Positions 1-10,920 of a stretch of 64,000 bases of DNA are shown here, piece by piece; the stretch's first letter is position 1, and each line of letters begins with the position of its first letter. The position numbers and the translations under genes are program-made. The stretch covers positions 95,158 through 159,157 of the forward strand of contig NZ_CDPK01000004.1 of assembly GCF_900068895.1 (NCBI RefSeq). The letters run 5' to 3'. The stretch is from Erwinia sp. ErVv1. GTDB lineage: Bacteria > Pseudomonadota > Gammaproteobacteria > Enterobacterales > Enterobacteriaceae. The notes under the pieces are model-generated. The model worked only from the letters and a program-made list of their open reading frames with translations, was not told the origin of the DNA and searched no databases.

Positions 1-765
1 GAACTGCCGCAGCGCATTCTCTTTCGGCATCGTCAGCTCGCAAATAGCCGCCAGCGCCATCAGGATCACCGGGATCACCGCCGCAAAAATGCTGGTCCAG
101 AAGCCCGGCATTTCATGCTCTTCAAAGATTTTCGGGTTAAACAGCCCTTCCGGCGGGCTGTGCTCAAAGCTTTTAAGAAAGCGTGAGAAGAGCGGCCCGG
201 CAATAATCACCGTCGGCAGCGTAATGATCAGCCCGTACAGCAGCGTGGTGCCGATGTTGGCACCAAATATCGTGGCGATAGCCGTGGGGCCGGGATGCGG
301 CGGCAGAAAGCAGTGGGTGACCGAAAGCGCCGCCACCATCGGCACGCCAACGTAGAGCAGCGGCAGCTGGGCCGCCGCCACAATGGTAAACACCAGCGGC
401 AGCAGCAGCACAAATCCCACCTCATAAAACATCGCCAGCCCGACGATCAGCCCGGTGACCACCAGCGCCCACTGCAGGCGCGCTTTGCCGAAGGCTGCAA
501 TCAGCGTAGTGGCCACGCGCTGTGCGGCACCGGTGTCCGATACCAGCCTGCCGAGCATGGCACCGAACCCCAGTATTAATGCCAGGCTGCCGAGCGTGCC
601 CCCGACGCCTTTCTGGATCGAAGCGATGACCGCCAGCGGCGTCATGCCCTCCGCCACCCCGACCACGGCAGAAACAAAAATGAGTGCAATAAAGCCATTC
701 ACTTTGAAGACGATCATCAGTACCAGCAGCAGGATCACACCAAGCACAATAAAAGTAATGGGCAT
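1..765 (-). CDS. GntP-family gluconate/sugar-acid permease (partial, C-terminus outside window)
   Basis: The reading frame is open from an ATG at 765 to the window edge (255 codons, no stop), so only the N-terminal half or so is present. The translation is very hydrophobic, with repeated membrane segments. It carries the GntP/GntT-family signatures GGTLGSLALILGFGAMLG (about residues 54-71), FYEVGFVLLLPLVFT, and SVTHCFLPPHPGPTAIA. Members of this family are inner-membrane proton symporters for gluconate, idonate or related sugar acids. The exact substrate cannot be read from the sequence. It is transcribed divergently from fadH. The family is certain; the specific paralogue is not. Confidence 0.9.
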   Translation of the reverse strand, partial: MPITFIVLGVILLLVLMIVFKVNGFIALIFVSAVVGVAEGMTPLAVIASIQKGVGGTLGSLALILGFGAMLGRLVSDTGAAQRVATTLIAAFGKARLQWALVVTGLIVGLAMFYEVGFVLLLPLVFTIVAAAQLPLLYVGVPMVAALSVTHCFLPPHPGPTAIATIFGANIGTTLLYGLIITLPTVIIAGPLFSRFLKSFEHSPPEGLFNPKIFEEHEMPGFWTSIFAAVIPVILMALAAICELTMPKENALRQF

Positions 766-873
766 CGTAGTTCCCTGAAAGAGTTAGCATTGGATAGTTA
801 AGGTGTAGTCTCCTGCGGCTTCGTCTGCCCTCTTCCATGTTGAATTGTTGGGCGCGCATCACACTCCGGTTAA

Positions 874-2952
<2,079 letters not shown>

Positions 2953-3008
2953 TCGGTCGAGGTTGAGTTTACCGGGGGGTGAGGCTGAGTATACCGGTGG
3001 GTGATAAA

Positions 3009-3027
3009 GCCCGGACGCGGCCCGGGC
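3009..3027. terminator. Bidirectional hairpin between fadH and the acid phosphatase gene
   Basis: GCCCGG (3009-3014) pairs with CCGGGC (3022-3027) around a 7-nt loop. On the plus side it is followed by a T-rich stretch, and on the minus side by TTTAT. It sits between two convergent genes, as expected for a shared terminator. Confidence 0.55.
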
Positions 3028-3035
3028 CCTCTCTT

Positions 3036-3848
3036 TTATTTCCCGCTCCACGCCTTGAGGTTCGCGTCGCGCGTTTGCAGCTTTTGCTGCGGCGTCAGTT
3101 GGTTATAACCCTGCCCCAGCCCGCTTTCCCAGTCGCCGTAAAGCGGGTTCGGCAGAATAATAAACTGGGTGCCAAACAGGCGATGGTTTTGATTCACAAA
3201 GGCGCGGCGCTGGGCGTTACCCTGGTGGTAAGTGGCGGCGCCGTAGTCGTTAAGGTTATCGCCGATATAAAGCACCACGTTGTAACCTTCCGCCCGGATG
3301 GCGTCAAACCGCGCCTGCTTGTTGGAGCTGTCGGTTTTCAGCCTTAGCGTTTTGTCATTTACGCCGGTAAAGCCCAGCCGCTTCAGATTATCTGCCGTGG
3401 CAGCGGCGTCCTGACCGTCGCGGTTTGAGACGTAAAACATGGTGCCGCCGTGGCTGTTAACGTAGTTGGCAAACGCTACCGCGCCCGGTATCGCCGTCGC
3501 CTGACGCGCCTGAGTCCACGCAGACCAGGTTTTATCGCTAAACGGCTGGTTGGCCTTTACCTGCCAGGCGCTGTAGGCGCTGTTATCAATCATCGTTTCA
3601 TCCAGATCGACGATTACCGCTTTTGGCTTACCGGTCAGTGAAGCGGAATGGTCAAAGGCGAGCGTGGCAAAGTTAAACGCCTGCCAGGCCAGCGCCTGGT
3701 ACTCTCCCGACTGCTGGAACCAGTTCAAAGCCATCACCGACTGCTGATTAAGTTGATTGGCGGCATCCTGCTGGTGGCTGGCGCAGCCGGACAGCGTCAG
3801 GGCGACCAGCACGGCGGCCCCGGTTAAACCTGTTCTGTTAATCTTCAT
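3036..3848 (-). CDS. Class C acid phosphatase / 5'-nucleotidase lipoprotein, e(P4) family
   Basis: This is a 270-residue lipoprotein. Its signal peptide ends in the lipobox LSGC (about residues 20-23), so it is probably membrane-anchored and faces the periplasm. The HAD nucleophile motif is VDLDETMIDN. The later HAD elements are visible as FYVSNRDGQDAAATADNL and LYIGDNLNDYG. Relatives such as Haemophilus e(P4) dephosphorylate nucleotides including NMN outside the cytoplasm. I start at ATG 3848; a GTG two codons upstream (3854) is also in frame. It is convergent with fadH and divergent from the laccase-domain gene. The physiological substrate is unknown. Confidence 0.9.
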   Translation of the reverse strand: MKINRTGLTGAAVLVALTLSGCASHQQDAANQLNQQSVMALNWFQQSGEYQALAWQAFNFATLAFDHSASLTGKPKAVIVDLDETMIDNSAYSAWQVKANQPFSDKTWSAWTQARQATAIPGAVAFANYVNSHGGTMFYVSNRDGQDAAATADNLKRLGFTGVNDKTLRLKTDSSNKQARFDAIRAEGYNVVLYIGDNLNDYGAATYHQGNAQRRAFVNQNHRLFGTQFIILPNPLYGDWESGLGQGYNQLTPQQKLQTRDANLKAWSGK

Positions 3849-3971
3849 TCTCACTGGCGTTTCCCTGTCTGAAAGTTTTAGAAGGAGGGGTGAAATAACG
3901 CCTTAAAATGTCGCATTTCCCGCATAATGTGAAGAGATTGTTCTCCTGCTGGCTACCGATAAGGAAACCCT

Positions 3972-4691
3972 ATGACCCCTGTCTGGCACTCACCGCTGCT
4001 GTCGTCCTTCGACTGGCTCGATCACGCCTTCCTGCCCGCCGGAGAGCGGCCTCGCGCGGATGCCATCTACAATCACCAGCGTCATACCGCCGTGGTGGTG
4101 CCCGACAGCGACGCGCTGCCGGTAAAAAGCCGCGAAGCGGATGCGCTGATCGCCACCGGAGCGCGTCCGGTCGCCGTTTACACCGCCGACTGCCTGCCCA
4201 TTCTGATTGCCGATACCCGCCAGCGCCAGGTTGCCGCCGTACACGCGGGTCTGAATGGCGCGCTAAAGGGCGTGCTGATCAACACTCTTCGTCGCCTGTG
4301 TGAACAGGGCGCCACGCCGGAAAGTCTGTTTATAGCGATTGGCCCGGCCATCGGCCCCTGCTGCTATGAGCTGGGAGAAGACCTGATTGCCCGCACGGCG
4401 GAGGAAAACCCGCACGGGCTTGCACCGCTGCTGCCCTTCTCCCCTCAGCAGCCCACCAACCCCCACGCGCGGCGCGCTCAGGCCGCAGGGACCACCCAGG
4501 GGGTCTGGTTTGACCTGCCGCTGCTGGCAAAACGTATGGCGATGCGCGAAGGCGTGCCGGAAGCGCAGATCGAGACAAGTCGGATCTGCACCTACTGTAT
4601 GGCGGAAGAGCAGGCGAGCTATCGCCGCAATAGCCACTTTAATCATGGCTATGAGCAGCGATTTTCGTGGATCTCACGGCGTCAGGCGTAA
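3972..4691 (+). CDS. Laccase-domain (PgeF/YfiH-like, DUF152) protein, divergent paralogue
   Basis: 239 residues, close to the 243 of E. coli YfiH/PgeF, a cytoplasmic enzyme that corrects misincorporated residues in peptidoglycan precursors. The family metal ligands can be assigned: His in NHQRHT, Cys in YTADCLPI, and His in AAVHAG. The conserved GPAIGPCCYELGED and the C-terminal SRICTY...ASYRRN block are also present. It differs from typical members: the usual VHAGWRG reads VHAGLNG and QVHG reads QRHT. Because of this, and because it is not beside rluD, I treat it as a paralogue rather than the housekeeping copy. It is convergent with rlmG, 13 bp apart. Confidence 0.8.
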   Translation: MTPVWHSPLLSSFDWLDHAFLPAGERPRADAIYNHQRHTAVVVPDSDALPVKSREADALIATGARPVAVYTADCLPILIADTRQRQVAAVHAGLNGALKGVLINTLRRLCEQGATPESLFIAIGPAIGPCCYELGEDLIARTAEENPHGLAPLLPFSPQQPTNPHARRAQAAGTTQGVWFDLPLLAKRMAMREGVPEAQIETSRICTYCMAEEQASYRRNSHFNHGYEQRFSWISRRQA

Positions 4692-4704
4692 GGAAACGCC
4701 GGAT

Positions 4705-5832
4705 TTAGCGAAGCTTAACCGAACGCAGTATGACGAATTTCTGATGTGAGGCGACGGTGGTGCAGTTGCCGAACAGCTTTTTCATCTTGCGGTAGTAGTC
4801 CAGGTGACGATTACCGACCACGCGCAGTTCACCGCCGTACTGCAGGCAGCGACGGGCGTCGCGAAACATCTGCCAGGCAATATGATCGGTCAGGGTGTTC
4901 TGCTGGTGAAACGGCGGATTGCACAGCACCGCATGCAGACGGTCGGAGGGGAATCCGGCCAGCGCATTATTGACGGCAAAATGGCTGCGGGCCAGGTCGT
5001 CCGGGCGGTTGGTGGCGACGTTCAGCTGACTTGAGGCAACTGCCATATAGGATTCATCAATAAAATGCATCTCAGCCGCCGGATTCTGCGCCAGCGCCGT
5101 CAGGCCAATGACACCATTACCGCAGCCGAGGTCAACCATCTCACCCTCAACGTTTTCCGGCAAATGCGCCATAAAGAAACGCGCACCCACGTCCAGGCCG
5201 CTGCGGGCAAAGACGTTAGCGTGGTTGTGAATCTGATAGTCGGTGCCCTCCAGCGGCCATACGTAGGTTGCGGGCCCTTCGGCCAGCGTCGGCAGGTCTG
5301 GCGTACAGAAGACCAGCCGCGCTTTTTTTACTGCCAGCGAGGTGGTGGTTGGCCCCAGCACGCGCTCAAACAGCTGTAGGGTCGAGGTATGAATATCCTT
5401 CGCTCTGGCTGCGGCAATCACCTGCGTGTCAGGGGTGACCACGCTGCGCAGGGCGCGTAGCTGCTGCTCCAGCAGGGCCAGCGTCCTGGGGATTTTAATC
5501 AGCACGCGGGCGGGCGCGGCAGGCAGGGGGGACAGACTGTCCAGCAGGCGCACTTCGCCTTCGTCCATCCCGTTCAGCGAGAGATTTTGCCGCGTCGCCT
5601 GCTGGCTGATATAAGAATCGCTGACGCTGTACAGGTCTTCGCCCTGCAGGGCGCAGGCCAGCGTTCCGAAGGTATCGTTAAACAGGATGGTGGGGCCACC
5701 GATCGCTGAGTTTTCAAGGTGTTTCAGCAGATATTCATCTGCGGCGTCCCAGGCCTGCAGCGGACTCTCTTCGCGCATCTGGGGAAAACGATGCAGCGTC
5801 AGCGTGCGGTGGCTCAGTTCGAGTTGGCTCAT
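4705..5832 (-). CDS. rlmG: 23S rRNA (guanine1835-N2)-methyltransferase
   Basis: RlmG (YgjO) makes m2G1835 in 23S rRNA. The 375 residues are collinear with the 378 of E. coli. The N-terminal non-catalytic domain contains the signature HTSTLELFE-like segment (here [20 protein letters not shown]). The C-terminal Rossmann methyltransferase domain has SAM motif [13 protein letters not shown], and the N2-guanine signature NPPFHQ. It is divergent from ygjP, the same neighbour as in E. coli, with about 80 bp between them. Confidence 0.96.
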   Translation of the reverse strand: MSQLELSHRTLTLHRFPQMREESPLQAWDAADEYLLKHLENSAIGGPTILFNDTFGTLACALQGEDLYSVSDSYISQQATRQNLSLNGMDEGEVRLLDSLSPLPAAPARVLIKIPRTLALLEQQLRALRSVVTPDTQVIAAARAKDIHTSTLQLFERVLGPTTTSLAVKKARLVFCTPDLPTLAEGPATYVWPLEGTDYQIHNHANVFARSGLDVGARFFMAHLPENVEGEMVDLGCGNGVIGLTALAQNPAAEMHFIDESYMAVASSQLNVATNRPDDLARSHFAVNNALAGFPSDRLHAVLCNPPFHQQNTLTDHIAWQMFRDARRCLQYGGELRVVGNRHLDYYRKMKKLFGNCTTVASHQKFVILRSVKLR

Positions 5833-5913
5833 GGGATCTCCGGCGTGGTAAAATTCCCGCGATTTATCCCCTAAAACGGGCCGACAGTAAACGTTTTTCT
5901 TGCAGGAGCAGGC

Positions 5914-6414
5914 ATGTCATTGATTTATCTTCAGGGGTATCCCGAGTCGCTGCTGGCACAGGTTCGCCAGCTGATCGATGAGCAGCGGCTGGGTGACGTG
6001 CTGCGCAAGCGCTATCCTGAGGGGCACAATATCACCAGCGATCGCGCACTCTATGACTATGCGCTGACGCTAAAAACGCAGGCACTACGTAACGCGCCCC
6101 CGCTCAATAAGGTGATTTACGACAGTAAAATAAAGGTGATGAAGCATGCGCTTGGGCTGCATACCGCCATTTCACGGGTTCAGGGCGGGAAGTTAAAGGC
6201 TAAGGCCGAGATTCGCGTCGCCACCATCTTTAAGCAGGCACCCGAGGCTTTCCTGCGAATGATCGTGGTTCACGAGCTGGCACATATAAAAGAGAAGGAT
6301 CATAACAAGAGTTTCTACCAGCTCTGCTGTCATATGGAGCCGCAGTATCACCAGCTGGAGTTTGACACGCGGCTATGGCTGACCGAACAGGCGCTGCGTG
6401 GCCGGGAGAGCTAA
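5914..6414 (+). CDS. ygjP: YgjP-like zinc metallopeptidase-fold protein (M48/SprT-like, DUF45)
   Basis: 166 residues, nearly identical in layout to E. coli YgjP (167). The zinc motif is [17 protein letters not shown] (HELAH...H), about residues 113-125, preceded by [17 protein letters not shown]. coli YgjP has been reported to act as a nucleotide (UTP) pyrophosphatase; that is family knowledge and not shown here. The start follows a strong ribosome site, CAGGAG, 6 nt upstream. Confidence 0.93.
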   Translation: MSLIYLQGYPESLLAQVRQLIDEQRLGDVLRKRYPEGHNITSDRALYDYALTLKTQALRNAPPLNKVIYDSKIKVMKHALGLHTAISRVQGGKLKAKAEIRVATIFKQAPEAFLRMIVVHELAHIKEKDHNKSFYQLCCHMEPQYHQLEFDTRLWLTEQALRGRES

Positions 6415-6990
6415 ATAGCTGTTCTAAAGAGTGCTACAGGTGGAGCCATGCAGCTAAGCAGACCGTCGGGCGCATGGCTGCGCGAGCCGAGGCTTCATGG
6501 ACGGATTCAGGCTTTCGGCGTTGTGCAGGGTGCAACCGGGGTACACTACAGCGTTGATCGAAATTGCGTGCTGCTATTTTTCAAGGGCGCGCTACCCGGA
6601 TCGTCGATAATCCTGGATTTAAGCCATCCCGCGACGCGATAACTCTTATATTATATGGTACTACCAGGCTCATAAATAAAGCCGAATTTCGCCCTATAAT
6701 CCGCTTAAGCACTTTATCAACTAACCTTAAATAAATTTTTTCATAATTATCTTTGGGACATTAATTTATCAGAATCATTCAGTTAGGCGACATAAAATAA
6801 GAGCATTCCTAAGCGATGCGCTAATTTAATACCAATTACAAGTTGTTACATTTGAAAGACCAATTAAACTCGCGCCATGCGCATTACTTGCTAAAGTTAA
6901 AAGCGTGCAGGACGTTATACCGAAGCGGTGAATTAAATACGCGTTCAGCCCGATGGCAAATTTTTAAATATTCTCACTAAGGTTAACCAT
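6415..6990. other. Non-coding stretch upstream of the DUF2382 genes
   Basis: The first 200 bp are GC-balanced and the rest is AT-rich. Short open frames (for example 6448-6642) have no convincing ribosome site or family resemblance. The final 150 bp probably contain the promoter of the downstream pair, but I cannot assign -10/-35 boxes with confidence. Confidence 0.5.
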
Positions 6991-7398
6991 ATGGGAAATA
7001 AAAACGAGCCGCTGGATGAATACGCTGAAGGCGTAGATAAAATGCAGCTGGCTGAAGAGCAGGTTAACATCTCTAAAGAACGCAGCGTCGACGCGAGGTA
7101 CCGCATACATCGCACGACACACGTCAATGAAGAGTTACTTGAAGCCGAGCTGTCTCACGATGAAGTCGACATTCGACATGTTGCCATTAATCAGGTGCTG
7201 GGTGAAAACGATTCACCGCAGGTTCGTCAGGATGGGGATGTGCTTATTATTCCCGTCATTGAGGAACAGGTAGAAATTGTCCGTCGAAACGTGCTTAAGG
7301 AAGAAATTCATATCCACAAGCGCAGCAAAACCGAAAATTTCAGGCAGAGCATTACTCTGCGTAATCAGGAAGTCACTATCGAGAAAGAAGAAACCTGA
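6991..7398 (+). CDS. DUF2382 (YsnF/AvaK) domain protein
   Basis: 135 residues, hydrophilic and rich in Glu and Lys. It matches the DUF2382 pattern: an initial LAEEQVNISKERSVDARYRIHR block, then a RHVAINQ element, then a second repeat QVEIVRRNVLKEEIHIHKR. The domain is found in stress-induced proteins (YsnF, cyanobacterial AvaK) and its biochemical role is unknown. A second, longer DUF2382 gene follows after 26 bp with its own ribosome site (ACGAGGATCC), so the two probably form an operon. No signal peptide or membrane segment is visible. Confidence 0.85.
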   Translation: MGNKNEPLDEYAEGVDKMQLAEEQVNISKERSVDARYRIHRTTHVNEELLEAELSHDEVDIRHVAINQVLGENDSPQVRQDGDVLIIPVIEEQVEIVRRNVLKEEIHIHKRSKTENFRQSITLRNQEVTIEKEET

Positions 7399-7424
7399 TT
7401 TAATTAATCTACGAGGATCCATTT

Positions 7425-8273
7425 ATGTCACATGAAAAAATCGTAACCGCATTCAACCAACTTCAACAGGCAGAAGCGGCGAAAGAAAAATTGATCGTCG
7501 AAGGTATTGCTGAAAAAAATATCGATATTATTTCAGGTAAAAGATTACAGGTCGAAGACAAAGAGATTCGCCACCCAAGCTTCTGGCAGCGTCTGTTCGG
7601 TACCGATGTCGATGATAACTATGCCACCGAGTACAGCAAAGCGCTGCGTTCCGGCGGCGTTCTGCTTACGGTAAAAGTCCCTAAAGACCAGGCCGACCAT
7701 ATTGAACATGAACTGAGCGCCTTTGCAGCCGACTACTCTTCGCTGTCCACCCACCGTGGCGCGCTGACCGGCGGCGAATTTGCCGGAGAGACCAATGACC
7801 TTGGTACGACCCCAGGCTCGCTCTCTTCCACTGCTCAGCCCCCTGTCGCCACGCCAGCAGGTAAAGGTCTTGAAACCGACCGCGATGCGCTGAAGCTTGC
7901 GGAAGAAGAAGTGGCAATTGGTAAGCGTCAGGTCAGCGATGGTTCCGTTCGCCTTCGCCGTTACACGGTAGAAGATGAAGTGGCAGAAGACGTTTCACTG
8001 TACGATCAGCACGCTGAAGTTTTCCGTCGCGCAGTCGATGAACCTGCCTACCTGAACGACGTTGACTGGTCCGATAAAACCATCGAGGTTGAAGAGTCTC
8101 ATGAGATCCCAACCATCGAGAAGACCACGCGTGTGAAAGAGGAAGTCGGTCTTCGCGGTGAAGAAACTGCCCGTACCGAAACCGTTAAGGACAGCGTGCG
8201 TCGTCAGGAAGTGGAAGTTGAGCACGATAAAGAAACGCGTCTTAACACCCCGCCCGTTGATAAGAAGTTCTAA
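7425..8273 (+). CDS. YsnF/AvaK-type stress protein: general-stress N-domain plus DUF2382
   Basis: 282 residues in two parts. Residues 1-100 look like the YflT/17M general-stress fold, opening with KIVTAFNQLQQAEAAKEKL and containing FWQRLFGTDVD. A Pro/Thr/Ser-rich linker (about 115-145) follows. Residues 145-280 are a DUF2382 domain with LKLAEEEVAIGKRQVSDGSV and the TRVKEEVGLRGEE repeat. It is highly charged, probably soluble and cytoplasmic. It sits directly behind the smaller DUF2382 gene, and the stress-linked yciE lies downstream past a decayed gene. A general-stress role is inferred from family and context only. Confidence 0.85.
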   Translation: MSHEKIVTAFNQLQQAEAAKEKLIVEGIAEKNIDIISGKRLQVEDKEIRHPSFWQRLFGTDVDDNYATEYSKALRSGGVLLTVKVPKDQADHIEHELSAFAADYSSLSTHRGALTGGEFAGETNDLGTTPGSLSSTAQPPVATPAGKGLETDRDALKLAEEEVAIGKRQVSDGSVRLRRYTVEDEVAEDVSLYDQHAEVFRRAVDEPAYLNDVDWSDKTIEVEESHEIPTIEKTTRVKEEVGLRGEETARTETVKDSVRRQEVEVEHDKETRLNTPPVDKKF

Positions 8274-8422
8274 GCAGCCTCTCCCCGCGTCCGTTGCGGG
8301 GAAGTGAAGACTTATGAACGCGGTGCGCAGCTTCCGTCTGGGAGCGCGCACCGTTACGCATTATACTCCCCTCCCACTCTCCTTGCTTCCGCGGGCGTTC
8401 CCTGCCCACAACCTGCCCTGCC

Positions 8423-8745
8423 TTTATAAAGCCGCAGCAAAATTTCAACATGCGTTTTGCCAGCTCCTGTGGCTTCTGGGTGGGAATAAGGTGTCCGGCC
8501 CCTTCTGTCTCTTCCTGACGACCTGCTTCAGGCCATGCACGCCAGGGCCCGTATGCTCTGGTCAGGATGTTCTGTCATAGAATTAACAGCGTAGCCGGTG
8601 ATGGTGGCTTTCTTCCCGGCCAGCAGGCCAGAGCCTTTGTAAGACTCTTCACCATGGTCGGGCCGGGGCTGCATCTTGTTTGTACTGCCAGGCCATGACT
8701 GCTGCTGTTCTGGTAGAGGGGTTGAGGGCGATCTGTTCCAGACAT
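8423..8745 (-). pseudogene. Decayed gene: YghA-like short-chain dehydrogenase N-terminus joined to an alpha/beta-hydrolase C-terminus
   Basis: An ATG at 8745 with an AGGAG ribosome site begins MSGTDRPQPLYQ. After about 25 codons, a +1/-1 shift restores a frame reading KMQPRPDHGEESYKGSG and then LLAGKKATITG. That is the extreme N-terminus of YghA-type SDR dehydrogenases (E. coli: KMTPVPDCGE...GSGRL...RKALVTG). The rest of the SDR is missing. About 60 bp on, past a stop, another frame reads EGAGHLIPTQKPQELAKRML, the catalytic-His tail of an alpha/beta hydrolase. Two deletions and at least one frameshift make this non-functional. Confidence 0.7.
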
Positions 8746-8822
8746 ACTTTTCTCCTCTGCAACCGGCATAGTGCCAGTCTTTAATAAACCACTGAACGAT
8801 ATTTTCGTTTAATTCATCATCA

Positions 8823-8878
8823 CGCTGTGAATAACTCCTGTTTTCAGGGAGTCATACGGACTTTTTGTATTCACAGCG
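8823..8878. repeat. 56-bp nested inverted repeat
   Basis: CGCTGTGAATA (8823-8833) is exactly complementary to TATTCACAGCG (8868-8878). Inside it a second dyad, ACTCCTG-tttt-CAGGGAGT (8834-8852), forms a smaller hairpin. It is not followed by a T-run and is far from any gene end, so it is not a simple terminator. Confidence 0.65.
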
Positions 8879-9283
8879 GAAAATGATCGTAGTAAAAAAT
8901 AGCGAAGCGGTGCCGTTCCTGTTTATATTCAGCAGAATTCAAACCTTTACTTACAATTCGTTGTAGCCGGAGGCCACGTCACGCATACAGGGTATAAATT
9001 TATCCCTTCGCCTCGCTACGTGCAGCCACGTGTGCGACGGTCTGCATAACACATGGCTCGAATCTGTAGCGCTATTTAGAAGCACGGTTACCCCTGTTGT
9101 TGACTCACGCCGACAGAAGTCGTCTCAATATCGCATTTATTTTTATTTCTTCCCTGCACGCTCCAGTTATGGCCTACCCTTTAAATAGATATTTAAAGTC
9201 GTTTTTCTCTGAAAGGTTTTTTTTAAAACGCATCTATGGCAATCGTACGTTCTGGCGCGCCATGACACATTAAGAGGTCCAAG
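8879..9283. other. Non-coding stretch before yciE
   Basis: No credible open frame is present. The stretch is of mixed composition, ending AT-rich. The ribosome site for yciE (AAGAGGTCCAAG) closes it. The promoter is probably in the last 150 bp but I cannot pinpoint it. Confidence 0.45.
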
Positions 9284-9790
9284 ATGACACATCAGGAAAA
9301 CTACCTGGCCTGGGTTAAAGACGCCCATGCAATGGAAAAGCAGGCAGAAAGCATGCTTGAAAAAATGGCCGGACGACTGGAGCACTACCCGGATTTAAAG
9401 GCACGCATTAAACAGCATATTGAGGAGACGCGGCAGCAGCAGGTGCTGGTGCAGTCGGTTATTGATCGCTTTGACACCTCCCACTCGACGCTTAAGGATG
9501 CGGTCGGGAAGCTGTCGGCATTCGGCCAGGCAATGGGCGGCATGCTGGCCGATGATGAAGTGGTAAAGGGCGCGATCAGCGGCTATGTTTTTGAAAATCT
9601 TGAGATAGCCAGCTATACCTCGCTCATTGCGGCGGCCGAACTGGTTGGCGATCGCGAAGGCGCACGTATTTTTGCACAAATTCGCGAGGAAGAAGTCGCC
9701 ATGGCCGACTGGGCACTTAAGCATCTGCCGGACGTGACCGAACAGTTTATGGTTCGCTCAGCCGCACCGGGCGTTGAAGCTAAAAAATAA
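9284..9790 (+). CDS. yciE: Ferritin-like stress protein YciE (DUF892)
   Basis: 168 residues, the same length as E. coli YciE and with the same ends (KDAHAMEKQAESML near the start, GVEAKK at the end). It is a four-helix ferritin-like bundle. Acidic/His residues that could bind metal are visible in HAMEKQAE, HIEET, ENLEIASYTSL and REEEVAMADW. In E. coli the yciGFE genes belong to the general stress (RpoS) regulon. Here yciE stands without yciF or yciG in the window, but near other stress-type genes. The true reaction or metal is unknown. Confidence 0.93.
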   Translation: MTHQENYLAWVKDAHAMEKQAESMLEKMAGRLEHYPDLKARIKQHIEETRQQQVLVQSVIDRFDTSHSTLKDAVGKLSAFGQAMGGMLADDEVVKGAISGYVFENLEIASYTSLIAAAELVGDREGARIFAQIREEEVAMADWALKHLPDVTEQFMVRSAAPGVEAKK

Positions 9791-9900
9791 GCCGCTGTAT
9801 GGACGCAGGGCCTTTGCCTGGCATCGGCCCTGATTCGATAAAGCAGGCGTAAGCATTAAGCCTGCCGCAACGGATATGCATCGTTATGCGTCCGAACGGC

Positions 9901-10674
9901 TTATTCTTTATATAAATCATGCTCTCTCAACAGTTTACGGTGGAAGTGCTGCAGTGTCATTCCGCCAGGCTCAGAGTAGCCAACAATGTTGCGAATCGCT
10001 TTGTTAAGGGCACGCATCTCATCGTTGATCACTGACCTCCTGTTTTGCTCGAGATAGCGCATCTCCTCAGGTTTTTTGCTCATGGCAGTGGTGAGGCCAA
10101 TATGCTGAGGAAGCACCTTACGAAACAGACAGTGCGCGCGCGGAGCATGATAACAAGAGGTCACAACCAGAACAGAGTGGCTGTGGTCTGCGAAGATATC
10201 CGCGGAGAAGATCGCATTGCCCAGGGTATCTCTCGCCCTGCTTTCCGCGACGATGAGTGAGGGTGAAATACCTCTTTCCAGAAGTTTTTCTTCCATATAG
10301 CCACTCTCTGAAAAGCTGCCGTTAAACCCACCGGTAATCACTATCCGTGAGAACTTATTATTTTCGGCATATTCCATGGCCGTATTAAGCCTTGAGTCGA
10401 GACGTGATTTTAGCGTGCCTAATATCACCATAGTATCGTAATGAGGCGCTGATTGCCGACCGCCTATTTCATTATGATTTTCGATAAAGTCATTAAACAG
10501 CGTTTCCATTTCCGATATTTTATTTTTACAGTATCCGATTTTTTCCTGCAGGAATTTCTTTCTCATTTCTGTTAAATCGGGAGAATGGCACAGTTCATAT
10601 CCCCGTTGTGAATAAAGCGCATTGGCATAGCCAACCGCCAGAGTGCCGTCATAAACACAATCAAAACCGCCCAT
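9901..10674 (-). CDS. DUF218 (YdcF/ElyC/SanA-like) protein
   Basis: 257 residues. The central part (about 80-215) has the DUF218 pattern: a strand DTMVILGT, then SRIVITGGF, then the conserved acid/Arg region ESRARDTLGNA and SVLVVTSCYHAPRA. The fold is Rossmann-like and members are linked to envelope or nucleotide functions, mostly unproven. Unlike SanA and ElyC, no N-terminal membrane anchor is visible, so it resembles the soluble YdcF type. The 5' part is AT-richer than its neighbours, a hint of acquisition. It is a single-gene unit. Confidence 0.8.
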   Translation of the reverse strand: MGGFDCVYDGTLAVGYANALYSQRGYELCHSPDLTEMRKKFLQEKIGYCKNKISEMETLFNDFIENHNEIGGRQSAPHYDTMVILGTLKSRLDSRLNTAMEYAENNKFSRIVITGGFNGSFSESGYMEEKLLERGISPSLIVAESRARDTLGNAIFSADIFADHSHSVLVVTSCYHAPRAHCLFRKVLPQHIGLTTAMSKKPEEMRYLEQNRRSVINDEMRALNKAIRNIVGYSEPGGMTLQHFHRKLLREHDLYKE

Positions 10675-10920
10675 AAGAAGAGCCTCTTTTTATAGCGATG
10701 CAGGAAACGGCGGAGCGTACAGGAGTGATGTATCCTTCAACTGCTTATGAAGTAACGATAAAAATTCACCTCCCGAAAGAGAGCGCGATCATTCTTTTCA
10801 GCAAAGTTTAGCCTGTTTCACGGATGTGCGAGAACCCTGTTGATTGTTTAAGCAATAAAAAGGAGCCAAATTCCCTGTGACAGCCCACAGCGATCCCCTG
10901 CCCGCCGGTTATCAGCAGGC

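Noticed and set aside
6448..6642. Plus-strand 64-codon frame after ygjP
   Set aside because: No family resemblance, no good ribosome site, and composition like non-coding flank.
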